Shown here in pieces: positions 4,820-5,091 of a DNA stretch of 5,091 nt. The stretch is from Gammaproteobacteria bacterium. Lineage in GTDB: Bacteria > Pseudomonadota > Gammaproteobacteria > Poriferisulfidales > Poriferisulfidaceae. Positions within the stretch are counted from its first letter, which is position 1. Each line of letters opens with the position of its first letter. Both the position numbers and the translations under genes were made by a program. The notes beneath the pieces are model-generated. The model was not told the origin of the DNA. It saw only the letters and a list, made by a program, of their open reading frames with translations, and searched no databases. The DNA is taken from NCBI GenBank assembly GCA_007571105.1, contig RKRZ01000014.1:1-5091 (forward strand), given 5' to 3'.

Positions 4820-5091
4820 ATGCAGGAATACCTGGATTTCGCGATGCGCCACCCGTTTTTGATGGGGGCGATCTCGGCCTTGATGGGAATGATCCTGTTT
4901 ACCGAATTCCGCCGCGCGACCCGGCGCTATAAAGAAGTGACGACCACGCAAGCGGTCCATCTGATCAACCGTGAATCCGCCTGGACTTTGGATGTGCGCG
5001 AGGACGTGGATGCCAAAGAGGGCCGGATCCCTGATTCCCGGCACATTGCGCTCAGTCAGTTGTCGGGCCGCATGGCTGAATTGAAGGACCA
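4820..5091 (+). CDS. Membrane-anchored rhodanese-like protein, YibN type (cut by right edge)
   Basis: Ninety residues are present and the reading frame is open at the right edge. Residues 1-12 (MQEYLDFAMRHP) are followed by one hydrophobic segment at about 13-28 (FLMGAISALMGMILFT), then a basic FRRATRRYK stretch, suggesting a single inner-membrane anchor with the rhodanese domain in the cytoplasm. The domain begins with TTTQAVHLINRE and shows LDVRED and the GRIPDSRHI segment, equivalent to the usual D-x-R and GHIPGA motifs. The active-site cysteine loop lies beyond the window, so sulfurtransferase activity cannot be confirmed. The order of parts matches E. coli YibN, which is often next to grxC and secB. 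The ATG at 4820 follows the ArsR-type stop by seven bases, with a weak GAG ribosome-binding match overlapping that stop, so translation is probably coupled. It is a likely target of the repressor encoded just upstream. Confidence 0.85.
   Translation, partial: MQEYLDFAMRHPFLMGAISALMGMILFTEFRRATRRYKEVTTTQAVHLINRESAWTLDVREDVDAKEGRIPDSRHIALSQLSGRMAELKD

Noticed and set aside
4559..5044. 161-codon minus-strand frame opposite the ArsR-type and rhodanese genes
   Set aside because: Antisense to two recognisable genes, with no family resemblance.

Overview
The window looks like part of the chromosome of a sulfur-oxidising proteobacterium, most likely a gammaproteobacterium that uses the reverse dissimilatory sulfite reductase (rDsr) pathway. 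Three observations support this. The left edge holds the start of a dsrA gene with the N-terminus I associate with sulfur oxidisers. A DsrC-family gene is divergent from it. A map-glnD pair and a yibN-like membrane rhodanese resemble gammaproteobacterial versions; GlnD is exactly the length I recall for E. coli (890 residues). The genus cannot be told from this sequence.

Layout. Bases 1-149 (minus): first 49 codons of dsrA, running off the left edge. Bases 150-452: a 303-base divergent regulatory region with a perfect TATAAT on each strand, a strong plus-strand promoter, and several copies of a TTTTGGGG-like motif. Bases 453-791 (plus): a DsrC-family protein with neither of the two redox cysteines (RspA type). 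Bases 792-861: a short convergent gap with a wobble-paired stem-loop. Bases 862-3534 (minus): glnD, starting with GTG inside the map stop codon. Bases 3531-4301 (minus): map. Bases 4302-4488: a second divergent region with candidate promoters and dyads. Bases 4489-4812 (plus): an ArsR-family repressor whose two cysteines sit where the persulfide sensors BigR and SqrR have theirs. Bases 4820 to the right edge (plus): a membrane-anchored rhodanese in the same operon.

How the genes fit together. There are two sulfur modules around a housekeeping pair. On the left, the catalytic sulfite reductase gene shares its control region with a cysteine-less DsrC relative that cannot do DsrC trisulfide chemistry and may be regulatory. 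On the right, a probable persulfide-sensing repressor is coupled to a sulfurtransferase-like protein. Between them, map (N-terminal methionine removal) and glnD (uridylylation of PII in nitrogen sensing) form a tight two-gene operon. A direct link between the sulfur modules and map-glnD is not shown by the sequence.

The most interesting points are the Cys-to-Gly DsrC paralogue divergent from dsrA, the repeat-rich control region between them, and the BigR/SqrR-type sensor next to a rhodanese. I see no RNA genes, mobile elements or CRISPR arrays.
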